64,000 bases of DNA from Paraburkholderia sp. BCC1885. Lineage in GTDB: Bacteria > Pseudomonadota > Gammaproteobacteria > Burkholderiales > Burkholderiaceae. Location: the NCBI RefSeq assembly GCF_900996235.1, contig NZ_CAAJGM010000066.1, forward strand, positions 115,306-179,305. The letters are read 5' to 3'. The position numbers were made by a program, and so were the translations under genes. Below are positions 17,781-26,073 of the stretch, piece by piece; position 1 is the first letter of the stretch; each line of letters starts with the position of its first letter. The notes beneath the pieces were generated by a model. That model was not told where the DNA came from. It saw nothing but the letters and a program-made list of their open reading frames with translations, and did no database searches.

Positions 17781-18137
17781 GACAAACCATATCCCGGAGG
17801 CTCGTGTACATCACCCGCCTATGTACAGTTAAATTTGAATGAAGGCTGCGCGGCATCGCACGCGCCTGACGTGTCGCATCGCCAAGGCGTCTGCTCACGA
17901 GGTCACCGCAATGATTTCGCAGCCAGGTAGCGGACCACCATTATCCCCTCGCATGAATCGTGCATTAGCTACGCCGCGGAGATGCACTGTTTCCTGTGAG
18001 TAGCTAAAGAGCTGGCCACACGTTTGGCTTGCGCGCGCGTGTTTCGGACGCGCGACGCATGATCTTCGAGCAGATTAGCGAAGGCCTATCGACGCTCGAC
18101 ACACACGCGCTTCAGGCCCATCTGAAACGACGTTGAG
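17781..18137. other. Gene-free region of about 350 bases
   Basis: It holds the inverted repeat at 17805-17827 upstream of the rubredoxin gene. Near the right end a plus-strand frame (ATG 18059 to TGA 18136, 25 codons, with RRMIFEQISEGLSTLDTHAL) stays open upstream for several codons and could be the decayed 3' end of a lost gene. Otherwise I see nothing. Confidence 0.5.
17805..17827. promoter_or_regulatory. Inverted repeat upstream of the rubredoxin gene
   Basis: TGTACAT and ATGTACA, perfect 7-bp arms separated by 9 bases, starting 25 bases upstream of the rubredoxin ATG. The geometry fits a dimeric regulator's operator; the regulator is unknown. Confidence 0.45.
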
Positions 18138-18431
18138 CTACGATTTGCCGGTATCGCGGAACCACACTTCCGCACGCGCGCGGTCTGCCACCCACGAGTC
18201 CGATGGATGCGTGTTGAACTCACGATCGATGAAGCGGCGGCCCCATTCTTCACCGTCCCGCACCGCCTCTTCTTCGGTCAACCATTCAGGCTGCACCGTC
18301 AAGGGCCGGGTATCGACCACGGTCTGATCGCCGCGTGTCACACTCACATCTGCAATCCATGCGCCGAGTGCGTTCTGCAACGGGCGCACGACAATCGAAA
18401 AGTCGCCGTACACAACGCTGTGGGTCTGCAT
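18138..18431 (-). CDS. Small hypothetical protein, 97 aa
   Basis: A compact soluble protein: VVYGDFSIVVRPLQNALGAW with IADVSVTRGDQTVVDTRPLT, then PEWLTEEEAVRDGEEWGRRF and IDREF near the C-terminus. The alternating beta pattern followed by a helix ending in a GxxWxxRFID-like motif is of a kind I associate with small uncharacterised Burkholderiales proteins. CAGGAGCAGACC before ATG 18431 is a good ribosome-binding site, so the 45 extra codons of the open frame upstream are rejected. There is no signal peptide or membrane segment. Function unknown. Confidence 0.75.
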   Translation of the reverse strand: MQTHSVVYGDFSIVVRPLQNALGAWIADVSVTRGDQTVVDTRPLTVQPEWLTEEEAVRDGEEWGRRFIDREFNTHPSDSWVADRARAEVWFRDTGKS

Positions 18432-18799
18432 GGTCTGCTCCTGTCGAATGAGAAAGGCTCGAGTCAACCCGAGACCAACGGTCACGCATTCCAGGCGCCG
18501 GGTGCGTAATTTGCAGAGTCCGTCAGCCGGCACGCCCAGTTCACCAGTGTAGTGCCAATCCATCAATCCACAAGACGATCAAGCGCCGCTTGCGATTCAT
18601 TCAGCAATACTTGCCACACGGTAATTTTGCGGATGACGCCCCACTATGCGGTTGCGCGTCTTTAGTAAGCCTTCATATTGACTGCGATGTCATTGGGACT
18701 TCCGCCAACTTCTCCTATGCTGATCTGAGGCCCGTTGAATATGCGTTGCTGTATCGCTCGCGCAAGGGCCGCAAGCGCCACGCTCCCAGGAGACACACC
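18432..18799. other. Divergent intergenic region, no gene seen
   Basis: It must contain promoters for the 97-residue protein gene (minus) and the DksA-like gene (plus). An open frame from 18590 continues into the DksA-like gene but has no family-like residues before 18800. No repeats or hairpins of note. Confidence 0.45.
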
Positions 18800-19177
18800 A
18801 TGTCCGGTCCCGCTGCCTTAAGCGCGGAGTTCATCGCGCAACAACGCACACGCCTCGAGGCCATGCGCCGGCAATTGCTGGGCGGCGAGGAAAACACCAT
18901 CGCAAACGCGCGCGCCGACGAACAGGAGCATGGCGAAGAAGCCGCCGAATTCGAAGACACCGCGCAAGGCATGACGCAGAACGAAATCAACCAGGCACTA
19001 CATGACGTGAACGATCGCCGCATTCAGGACATCCAGCGGGCGCTGCAGAAGATTGCGGACGGCACGTATGGCTTCTCCGATGCGAGCGGCGACCCGATCC
19101 CCAAAGCCCGGCTGGAAGTCGCGCCCGAGGCAATCTACACCGTCGAGGAGCAAAGCAGGCGCGACACGTCTTCCTGA
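18800..19177 (+). CDS. TraR/DksA family protein lacking the zinc-finger cysteines
   Basis: A 125-residue DksA-like protein. The N-terminal two-thirds is helical with LSAEFIAQQRTRLEAMRRQL and a coiled-coil hairpin tip region; NDRRIQDIQRALQKIADGTY leads into the C-terminal globular part. In DksA this part reads GTYGYC-x-x-CG and has a second Cys pair; here it is GTYGFSDASGDPIPKARLEV followed by PEAIYTVEEQ, so all four zinc cysteines are absent while the surrounding pattern (P-x-x-RLE-x-x-P) is kept. It probably binds RNA polymerase's secondary channel without zinc, as some reduced-Cys DksA paralogues do. The AGGAGA ribosome-binding site supports 18800. Confidence 0.88.
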   Translation: MSGPAALSAEFIAQQRTRLEAMRRQLLGGEENTIANARADEQEHGEEAAEFEDTAQGMTQNEINQALHDVNDRRIQDIQRALQKIADGTYGFSDASGDPIPKARLEVAPEAIYTVEEQSRRDTSS

Positions 19178-19436
19178 TCGCGCTGTACAGGACGGCCAAC
19201 GCAAGTGCCTGTCGATCTGCGACTATCGTCAGTTGATGTGCCGCCAGGGCATAGTCAACCCGCTCGATTCGCTGCTGCTCGAACTGCTGCAGCGCGCCGC
19301 GCCAAAAACTGTACTCCCTGAATTTGATTCAGACTGTGCGTCCCGTGCACAGAAGGGACACAGTATCCTGCTAACCGGATAGTCACGGGCTTGGCGCCGC
19401 TCCATTCCGGGCGCGCGGGCCACTTTCGGATAGATC

Positions 19437-20543
19437 GTGAACCTCATCGACGCGCCCATCGCCGCAGATACCGAACTCCGCCATCGCGGAGCCCTCGGCG
19501 AGAATACGCCCGCCTTCGACAAGCTCAATCGTCCGCTGCGGGATTTGCGTCTGTCCGTCATCGATCAATGCAACTTCCGCTGCACATACTGCATGCCGCG
19601 CGACGTCTTCGGCGCCGATTACCCGTTCCTGCCTTCCGCGCAACGTCTGTCGTTCGAACAGATGGTCAAGCTCGCAAAAGCATTCGCGCTGCTCGGCGTA
19701 GAAAAAATCCGCATTACCGGCGGTGAACCGCTGCTGCGCCGTGGGCTCGAATCCCTGATCGAACAGCTCGCGAAACTGACCACTGCGAGCGGCAAGCCGA
19801 TGGAGCTCGCCCTGACCACCAACGGCTCCCTGCTGGCCGCCAAGGCGCGCTCGTTGCGCGACGCCGGCCTCAATCGCGTGACCGTCAGCCTCGACGCAGT
19901 GGATGACGCCGTATTCCGCCGCATGAGCGACGTCGACATGCCGGTGTCGCGGATTCTGGATGGCATCGAAGCGGCCCGAGCGGTTGGACTCGCGCCGCTT
20001 AAGGTCAATGCGGTCATCGAACGCGGCGTCAACGACCATCAGATCCTGCCGCTCGTCCGGCTGTTCAAGGGCAGCGGCGTCGCCGTGCGCTTCATCGAAT
20101 ACATGGATGTCGGCGGCGCGGACGACTGGTCGAAGACCAAGGTGGTCACGGCGCGCGAAGCACGTGGCATCGTCGAAACGGAATTTCCTTTGACGCCCGT
20201 GCTCGACGGCGAACCGACGGGCACCGCCGTCAACTATCGCCACGCGGATGGCGGAGGCGAAGTCGGCTTCATCGCCAGCGTGTCGCAGCCGTTTTGCGGA
20301 TCCTGTTCGCGCGCCCGCGTCTCGGCGGACGGTCAACTCTATACCTGCCTTTTTGCCACGCACGGCACGGACCTCCGGCCCTGGTTGACGCAGAGCGCTT
20401 CCGTCGAGCAACTGGCGTCGGCCGTGCGCGGACGCTGGATCGACCGCGACGACCGTTACTCGGAACTTCGCGCGACGCCGCGCCGGCTGTCGGCATCGGG
20501 TAAGGTCTATCCCATGGTTCGCATGTCGCTGGTCGGCGGCTGA
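19437..20543 (+). CDS. moaA: GTP 3',8-cyclase MoaA (molybdenum cofactor biosynthesis)
   Basis: A 368-residue radical SAM enzyme that, with MoaC, turns GTP into cyclic pyranopterin monophosphate in molybdopterin synthesis. The N-terminal cluster motif is CNFRCTYC, followed by GVEKIRITGGEPLLRRGLESL for SAM binding. The C-terminal cluster is FCGSCSRARVSADGQLYTC, and the chain ends in Gly-Gly, the conserved MoaA tail required for activity. The start is GTG 19437 with only a weak upstream GGATA; the next plausible start would remove family-variable residues only. It appears monocistronic here; other moa genes are not in the window. Confidence 0.96.
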   Translation: MNLIDAPIAADTELRHRGALGENTPAFDKLNRPLRDLRLSVIDQCNFRCTYCMPRDVFGADYPFLPSAQRLSFEQMVKLAKAFALLGVEKIRITGGEPLLRRGLESLIEQLAKLTTASGKPMELALTTNGSLLAAKARSLRDAGLNRVTVSLDAVDDAVFRRMSDVDMPVSRILDGIEAARAVGLAPLKVNAVIERGVNDHQILPLVRLFKGSGVAVRFIEYMDVGGADDWSKTKVVTAREARGIVETEFPLTPVLDGEPTGTAVNYRHADGGGEVGFIASVSQPFCGSCSRARVSADGQLYTCLFATHGTDLRPWLTQSASVEQLASAVRGRWIDRDDRYSELRATPRRLSASGKVYPMVRMSLVGG

Positions 20544-20663
20544 CGTCAGTCGATGCTCAATTGATCGCTGCGGACGCTCTGTTCGCAAACTGCTTGCCTG
20601 ATCACGCGCGCGCAGTGCATTCTTACGATGCGTTCAGCCAGCATTCTTCAGGAGTCGTCGATC

Positions 20664-21104
20664 ATGACCGTCAGCCCAAGCGAACAGGTCGCGCAGACAG
20701 CGATCAAGACGTTCTACCAGGCCATCCAAAACAAAGATATCGCCTTGTTGCGAAGCGTCGTCACGCCCGATTGGGAATACCTTCCCGAGCCGCGCGGCGC
20801 GACATCTGGGCCCGACCAGATGATTCCCATCTTCCACAATCTGGCCACCGCGCTTCCCGATATGCACATCGAGATTCTCGATCTGCTGATTCACGGCGAT
20901 CGCGTGGGCGTGCGCGCGGAGGTCGGCGGCACGCAATCCGGGCAACTGCTGGGCATTGCCGCCAGCTCGAAGCACATCACGTTCGCGATTCATTCTTTTC
21001 ACCAGATGCGTGACGACCGGGTGGCAAAAACATGGCATCTCGAAGACTGGCTTGCCGTGTTCCGCCAGCTTGGCGAGTTGCCGCGGAATCTCGACCCGGA
21101 TTGA
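20664..21104 (+). CDS. SnoaL-like polyketide cyclase/ester cyclase family protein
   Basis: A 146-residue NTF2-like alpha+beta barrel protein. AIKTFYQAIQNKDIALLRSV and TPDWEYLP give the N-terminal helices; GPDQMIPIFHNLATALPDMH and IEILDLLIHGDRVGVRAEVG give the central sheet; VAKTWHLEDWLAVFRQLG ends it. These blocks resemble ester-cyclase/SnoaL-like proteins, a broad fold that includes cyclases, isomerases and non-enzymatic members, so no reaction is assigned. CAGGAGTCGTC precedes ATG 20664. The next gene, a methyltransferase, begins 28 bases downstream and is probably co-transcribed. Confidence 0.85.
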   Translation: MTVSPSEQVAQTAIKTFYQAIQNKDIALLRSVVTPDWEYLPEPRGATSGPDQMIPIFHNLATALPDMHIEILDLLIHGDRVGVRAEVGGTQSGQLLGIAASSKHITFAIHSFHQMRDDRVAKTWHLEDWLAVFRQLGELPRNLDPD

Positions 21105-21132
21105 GTCCTCTGTTTGCCTGGAGCCATTACGC

Positions 21133-21969
21133 ATGACAGCGTTGTCCCCCGTCGAAACGTATCTGCAGGACTTTCATCGGCGTCAGCCTGGTGCGACGAC
21201 CACCGCGTTTGCGCCTCATCGTGCGCGTTCCCCCGTGGCCGAATATGCGTCGTCCTATGCGGCGCTCGCAGCGTGCGTGCCTGAATCGACAGGGCCGCTT
21301 ACGGTCCTCGATCTTGCTTGCGGCGACGGACATCTGCTCAAGCTGCTGCGCAATGGCCAGGGGCCCGCGCTAAAGCTGATCGGTGTCGACATGAGCCAGG
21401 GCGAACTGGATGTAGCGCGAGCCGCGCTGCCGGCCGATGTCGTGCTGCTTAAAGAGCGTGCGCAGGAACTGTCCATCGAAACGGGCAGCGTCGATTGTGT
21501 GCTGTCGCACATGGCCTTGATGTTGATGGACGATATCGAGCGCGTGATCGGGGAAATCCGCCGCGTGCTTCGTCCGCGCGGGCAATTCGCTACGATCGTC
21601 GGACGCAGCTTTTTGCTAGGTGAAGCGAAAGAGGTTTTGCTCAGCGTTCTCCTGCCTATTCTGCGGGAAGACGCTACGTCACTCCACTTCGGCGATGCGC
21701 GCACCCGTAGCGCGCAAGGCTGGACCGGACTGCTCGAGCGCGATTTCGACAATCCACAGTTCGAAGATCTGGATATCGCCTGGGAACCGCTTCCCGACGA
21801 ATTGTGGGGCTCGCTGGCCGAGACCTACGATGTCGACCGGCTCTCGGCATCAGCCAAAGCGCGTCTGAAAAAGCGCTTCATCGAGGCGCTCGCCGACATT
21901 CAGCAAAGCGACGGCACGATCCGCACGGGCTGGGGCGTGCGGTTGATCCGCGCTCAAGCGAAGTCCTGA
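21133..21969 (+). CDS. SAM-dependent class I methyltransferase
   Basis: A 278-residue Rossmann-fold methyltransferase. VLDLACGDGHLLKLL is motif I (SAM binding), KLIGVDMSQGELDVARAAL is motif II with the acidic ribose ligand, and VDCVLSHMALMLMDDIERVI then RVLRPRGQFATIVGR are post-motif strands of the Methyltransf_11 kind. The C-terminal part (EDLDIAWEPLPDELWGSLAE) may determine the substrate, which is unknown. ATG 21133 gives the first methionine of a family-like N-terminus. It follows the SnoaL-like gene by 28 bases and ends before a strong hairpin. Confidence 0.88.
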   Translation: MTALSPVETYLQDFHRRQPGATTTAFAPHRARSPVAEYASSYAALAACVPESTGPLTVLDLACGDGHLLKLLRNGQGPALKLIGVDMSQGELDVARAALPADVVLLKERAQELSIETGSVDCVLSHMALMLMDDIERVIGEIRRVLRPRGQFATIVGRSFLLGEAKEVLLSVLLPILREDATSLHFGDARTRSAQGWTGLLERDFDNPQFEDLDIAWEPLPDELWGSLAETYDVDRLSASAKARLKKRFIEALADIQQSDGTIRTGWGVRLIRAQAKS

Positions 21970-21993
21970 AGTCGTCACCGCGAACGCGTGGCA

Positions 21994-22029
21994 CTGCGAT
22001 ATCCGCGGACTTTTGCACGGATATCGCAG
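21994..22029. terminator. Bidirectional hairpin between convergent genes
   Basis: Perfect 12-bp stem (CTGCGATATCCG and its complement) with a 12-base loop between the methyltransferase and prolyl iminopeptidase genes. No long T run follows on either strand, so termination strength is uncertain. Confidence 0.6.
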
Positions 22030-22059
22030 CTCTAAGGCTGCAACGCGCACCCGCCCGCT

Positions 22060-23022
<963 letters not shown>

Positions 23023-25644
23023 TCAGGATAGCTCCACTTGCACACGAAACAAATCTGCCGTTCGCATTTCGCACTGGCTGACCTGCCCTGCTTCGCATAA
23101 GTCGCCCTGTGCGAGCTTAAGCAGCGCTAGCTGGCCTGGCAAGCCTTCGATCACGATTCGCCGCACCTCAGCCTTCATCGACAGCTTGGCCTCCGATTTG
23201 GCTTTACGAATCTCGCCTAACGTTTCCGACACCATCCCGATCAATGGGGCGAACGAAATCGCGTCATCTGCGCTTGACGTATCGAACGTTTCAACGATGG
23301 GCCACGGCGCCGTATGCACCGATCCCTCCATCCACCAGGACCAGCATTCTTCTGCGGCGAACGGCAGAAACGGCGCAAACAACCGCTGCAGCACCGAGAG
23401 CGATGCCGCCAGGGCATGACAGGCCGACTCGGCCTTCGCCCCTTCACCATAGGCCCGACCCTTTACGAGTTCGACATAGTCATCGCAATACCACCAGAAA
23501 AAACTTTCCGTGTGTTCGATGGCGCGGTGGTACTCGAACGCCTCCAGCGCATTCGTTGTGTCCGCAACCACGGCCGTCAAACGATGCATCATGGCGTGAT
23601 CGAGGGCTTCGGTAATGCATCCGTGCGGGTCGCCGCCGAAACCCAGCGCGAACTTCGACACATTCAGCAGTTTGAGTGCAAGCCTGCGGCCCACCTTCAT
23701 CTGCTTTTCTTCGAAGACCGTATCCGTGCCCGGGCCGCCCTGCGCCGCCCAATAACGCACGCCGTCCGAGCCGTAGGTGTCGAGCAACGCCATCGGCGTG
23801 ATCACGTTGCCCTTCGATTTGGACATCTTCTTGCGGGCCGGATCGAGAATCCAGCCGGACAGCATGGCGTGCTGCCACGGCGCGGTGTGCGTCTCTAACT
23901 CCGCGCGCACCATCGTGTAGAACAGCCAGGTGCGAATAATTTCGTGGCCTTGCGGACGCAGATCCATCGGGAAGATGTTCGCGAAGCATCCGTCCGGCTC
24001 CTGCCAGCCACCTGCTATCTGCGGCGTCAGCGAACTGGTGGCCCACGTGTCCATGATGTCGGCCTCGCCCACGAAACCATGCGCTTGACCACGCTGCGCC
24101 TCGTCATAGCCCACGGGAACATGCGAGCGCGGATCGACCGGCAACGCGGATTCATGCGGCAGTAGCGGCTTGCTGTAGTCAGGCTCGCCTCTCGCATCGA
24201 GCGGATACCACAGCGGAATCGGCACGCCGAATATGCGCTGCCGACTGATCAGCCAATCGCTATTCAGCCCCGCCACCCAGTTGTCATAGCGTGCAGCCAT
24301 ATATTCTGGATGCCAGTTCAGTTGCATGCCTCGCTCACGCAATTGCGCGCGCAAGGCATCGTCCCGCCCGCCGCTGCGCAAATACCATTGCCGCGTGGCC
24401 ACGATCTCCAGTGGACGATCGCCCTTCTCGAAGTATTTGACGCTATGCATGATCGGCCGTGGGGGCGCGGCCAAAGCACCGTTTTCCGTCAACAGTTCGA
24501 CAATCCGGTTGCGGGCGCGTGCAATGGATTCGCCGGCGAGGCGCGCATATGCCTGTCGGGCTCGCGGTGACTCGAGCCATGCCGGCATTTCGTCCTGCAG
24601 ACGCCCGTCTTTGCTGATCACACAGCGCGTCGGCAGCTTGAGTTCGCGCCACCAGATCACGTCGGTGAGATCGCCGAAGGTGCAGACCATCGCCAGACCT
24701 GTACCCTTCGCGGGCTCCGCAAGCGGATGCGCCAGAACCGGCACGTCGGCCTCGAATAGCGGCGAGCGCACCGTGCTTCCCACCAGATAACGATAGCGCG
24801 CATCGTCGGGATGAGCCACCAGCGCGACGCAAGCCGGCAGCAGCTCAGGGCGTGTCGTGGCAATCACGACAGACCTGCCGTTCGGGCCGCTGAAACAAAG
24901 ATCATGGTACGCGCCGGCGATTTCTCGATCTTCGAGTTCTGCCTGGGCAACCGCGGTCTGGAACGTGACGTCCCATAGACACGGCGCATCCTGGCTATAC
25001 AATTCGCCTCGCTGCAAATTACGCAGGAATGCCAACTGACTTGAACGCTGCGACCGGTTGTCGATCGTAGCGTAGTTAAGACTCCAGTCCACCGAGATGC
25101 CAAGACGCACGAACAGATCTCTGAAAGAGCGTTCGTCGATGGCAGTCAGCTTATGACACAGTTCGATAAAGTTGCGCCGGCTGATCCGCGCAAATTCCGC
25201 ACGACGTGCGGCCGGTTCGGTGGGCTCCCGATAGTGCGGCTCATACGCCGCGTCTGGATCGCATGTCACGCCGTAGAAATTCTCGACACGCCGCTCGGTC
25301 GGCAAACCGTTGTCGTCCCATCCCATTGGATAGAAAACGCTCTTGCCGGTCATGCGCCGATAGCGGGCAATGATATCCGCATGCGTGTAGCTAAACACGT
25401 GGCCCACGTGCAACGAACCCGAGACGGTGGGCGGCGGCGTATCGATTGAAAAAACGTCGTCGCGCGGCGCCTGGCGATCGAAGCGGTAGATCTGCTGCGT
25501 TTGCCAGGATTCGCTCCAACGCGCTTCCAGCGCGTCCAGGCTCGGGCGTTCGGGAACACTTGCGGTCGCTCGGCGCCGCGTTGCATCGCGCTGCCGTTTA
25601 GCGGCCAAGGTAGATTGAGGTTTCATCTCTGCTTTGCAATCCAT
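23023..25644 (-). CDS. valS: Valyl-tRNA synthetase, actinobacterial/archaeal-like type, probable extra copy
   Basis: An 873-residue class Ia synthetase. The HIGH-type signature is in PPPTVSGSLHVGHVFSYTHA and the KMSKS loop in RKKMSKSKGNVITP. The CP1 editing domain, the ISRQRIFGVPIPLWYPLD segment and GEADIMDTWATSSLTPQIAG are clear. The latter wording, DMDLRPQGHEIIRTW-like context (PMDLRPQGHEIIRTWLF) and the TPQI motif are as I know them from actinobacterial ValRS, not the usual proteobacterial enzyme. It lacks the long C-terminal coiled coil of bacterial ValRS (873 against about 950 residues). The start could be 25644 or 25626. It follows a 429-base leader region with its own promoter. Confidence 0.93.
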   Translation of the reverse strand: MDCKAEMKPQSTLAAKRQRDATRRRATASVPERPSLDALEARWSESWQTQQIYRFDRQAPRDDVFSIDTPPPTVSGSLHVGHVFSYTHADIIARYRRMTGKSVFYPMGWDDNGLPTERRVENFYGVTCDPDAAYEPHYREPTEPAARRAEFARISRRNFIELCHKLTAIDERSFRDLFVRLGISVDWSLNYATIDNRSQRSSQLAFLRNLQRGELYSQDAPCLWDVTFQTAVAQAELEDREIAGAYHDLCFSGPNGRSVVIATTRPELLPACVALVAHPDDARYRYLVGSTVRSPLFEADVPVLAHPLAEPAKGTGLAMVCTFGDLTDVIWWRELKLPTRCVISKDGRLQDEMPAWLESPRARQAYARLAGESIARARNRIVELLTENGALAAPPRPIMHSVKYFEKGDRPLEIVATRQWYLRSGGRDDALRAQLRERGMQLNWHPEYMAARYDNWVAGLNSDWLISRQRIFGVPIPLWYPLDARGEPDYSKPLLPHESALPVDPRSHVPVGYDEAQRGQAHGFVGEADIMDTWATSSLTPQIAGGWQEPDGCFANIFPMDLRPQGHEIIRTWLFYTMVRAELETHTAPWQHAMLSGWILDPARKKMSKSKGNVITPMALLDTYGSDGVRYWAAQGGPGTDTVFEEKQMKVGRRLALKLLNVSKFALGFGGDPHGCITEALDHAMMHRLTAVVADTTNALEAFEYHRAIEHTESFFWWYCDDYVELVKGRAYGEGAKAESACHALAASLSVLQRLFAPFLPFAAEECWSWWMEGSVHTAPWPIVETFDTSSADDAISFAPLIGMVSETLGEIRKAKSEAKLSMKAEVRRIVIEGLPGQLALLKLAQGDLCEAGQVSQCEMRTADLFRVQVELS

Positions 25645-25951
25645 GGAAAATTCACGCTTGTCGCGCGACGCACAGGCCTGCGCAAATCCAGCAGGCGTGC
25701 GTCATCCGCGGCTCTGATCAGCCGTTGCATCAGACGAGGGAATGTCTGGGGCCCTCTCTATCCAGGCGGCAAAACGCCGGGCGAAGCAGGCTCAGAAGCG
25801 CTCAATAGCATAAAGCGCGGCGGCGGCCGTGGGACGGCGCAACGACGACGCGTGCAAGCAGAGTAAAGCGGGAAAAAGGCAAGGCACACTGCGCAACACG
25901 GCGAGGGGCGGCCAATAAAAGACCACGCGTGCTGCGTAGAAGATGGGGAAA

Positions 25952-25981
25952 TTAGTGCGGCATTACGTTTAACGGTGACAT
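25952..25981 (-). CDS. Candidate 9-residue leader ORF of valS
   Basis: ATG at 25981 is preceded by GGAGG (25987-25991) at ideal spacing and encodes MSPLNVMPH before TAA. It contains only one valine, so a classical valine attenuator is unlikely. It may be fortuitous or may affect leader structure by being translated. Confidence 0.3.
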   Translation of the reverse strand: MSPLNVMPH

Positions 25982-26041
25982 AGCATCCTCCGCGAGTGAA
26001 CGTTAGACAGTCGTTGTCCCGGCTCGTGACCGGGATATGTT

Positions 26042-26070
26042 TTTATAATCGATCACGCCGATTGACACAA
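26042..26070 (-). promoter_or_regulatory. Sigma-70-type promoter of valS
   Basis: On the minus strand TTGTGT (26065-26070) and TATAAA (26042-26047) are separated by 17 bases. It lies just after the M3 peptidase stop codon and would give a leader of about 390-410 bases for valS. Confidence 0.6.
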
Positions 26071-26073
26071 GTT

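Larger units (their letters stand above)
25645..26073. other. Long leader region of valS
   Basis: A 429-base stretch upstream of valS on the minus strand. It contains a promoter (26042-26070), a small hairpin just after the predicted transcription start (26017-26035) and a 9-codon ORF with a strong ribosome-binding site (25952-25981). I find no intrinsic terminator, no T-box-like consensus and no valine-rich leader peptide. The remaining 300 bases show no coding pattern. Confidence 0.55.

Noticed and set aside
18059..18136. 25-codon plus-strand ORF as a gene
   Set aside because: No ribosome-binding site; the frame is also open upstream, so it is better seen as a possible decayed gene end.
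19383..20588. 401-codon minus-strand frame over moaA
   Set aside because: Antisense shadow of a complete radical SAM gene.
25645..26073. T-box riboswitch in the valS leader
   Set aside because: No AGGGUGG-n-ACCGCG-type element and no downstream terminator.
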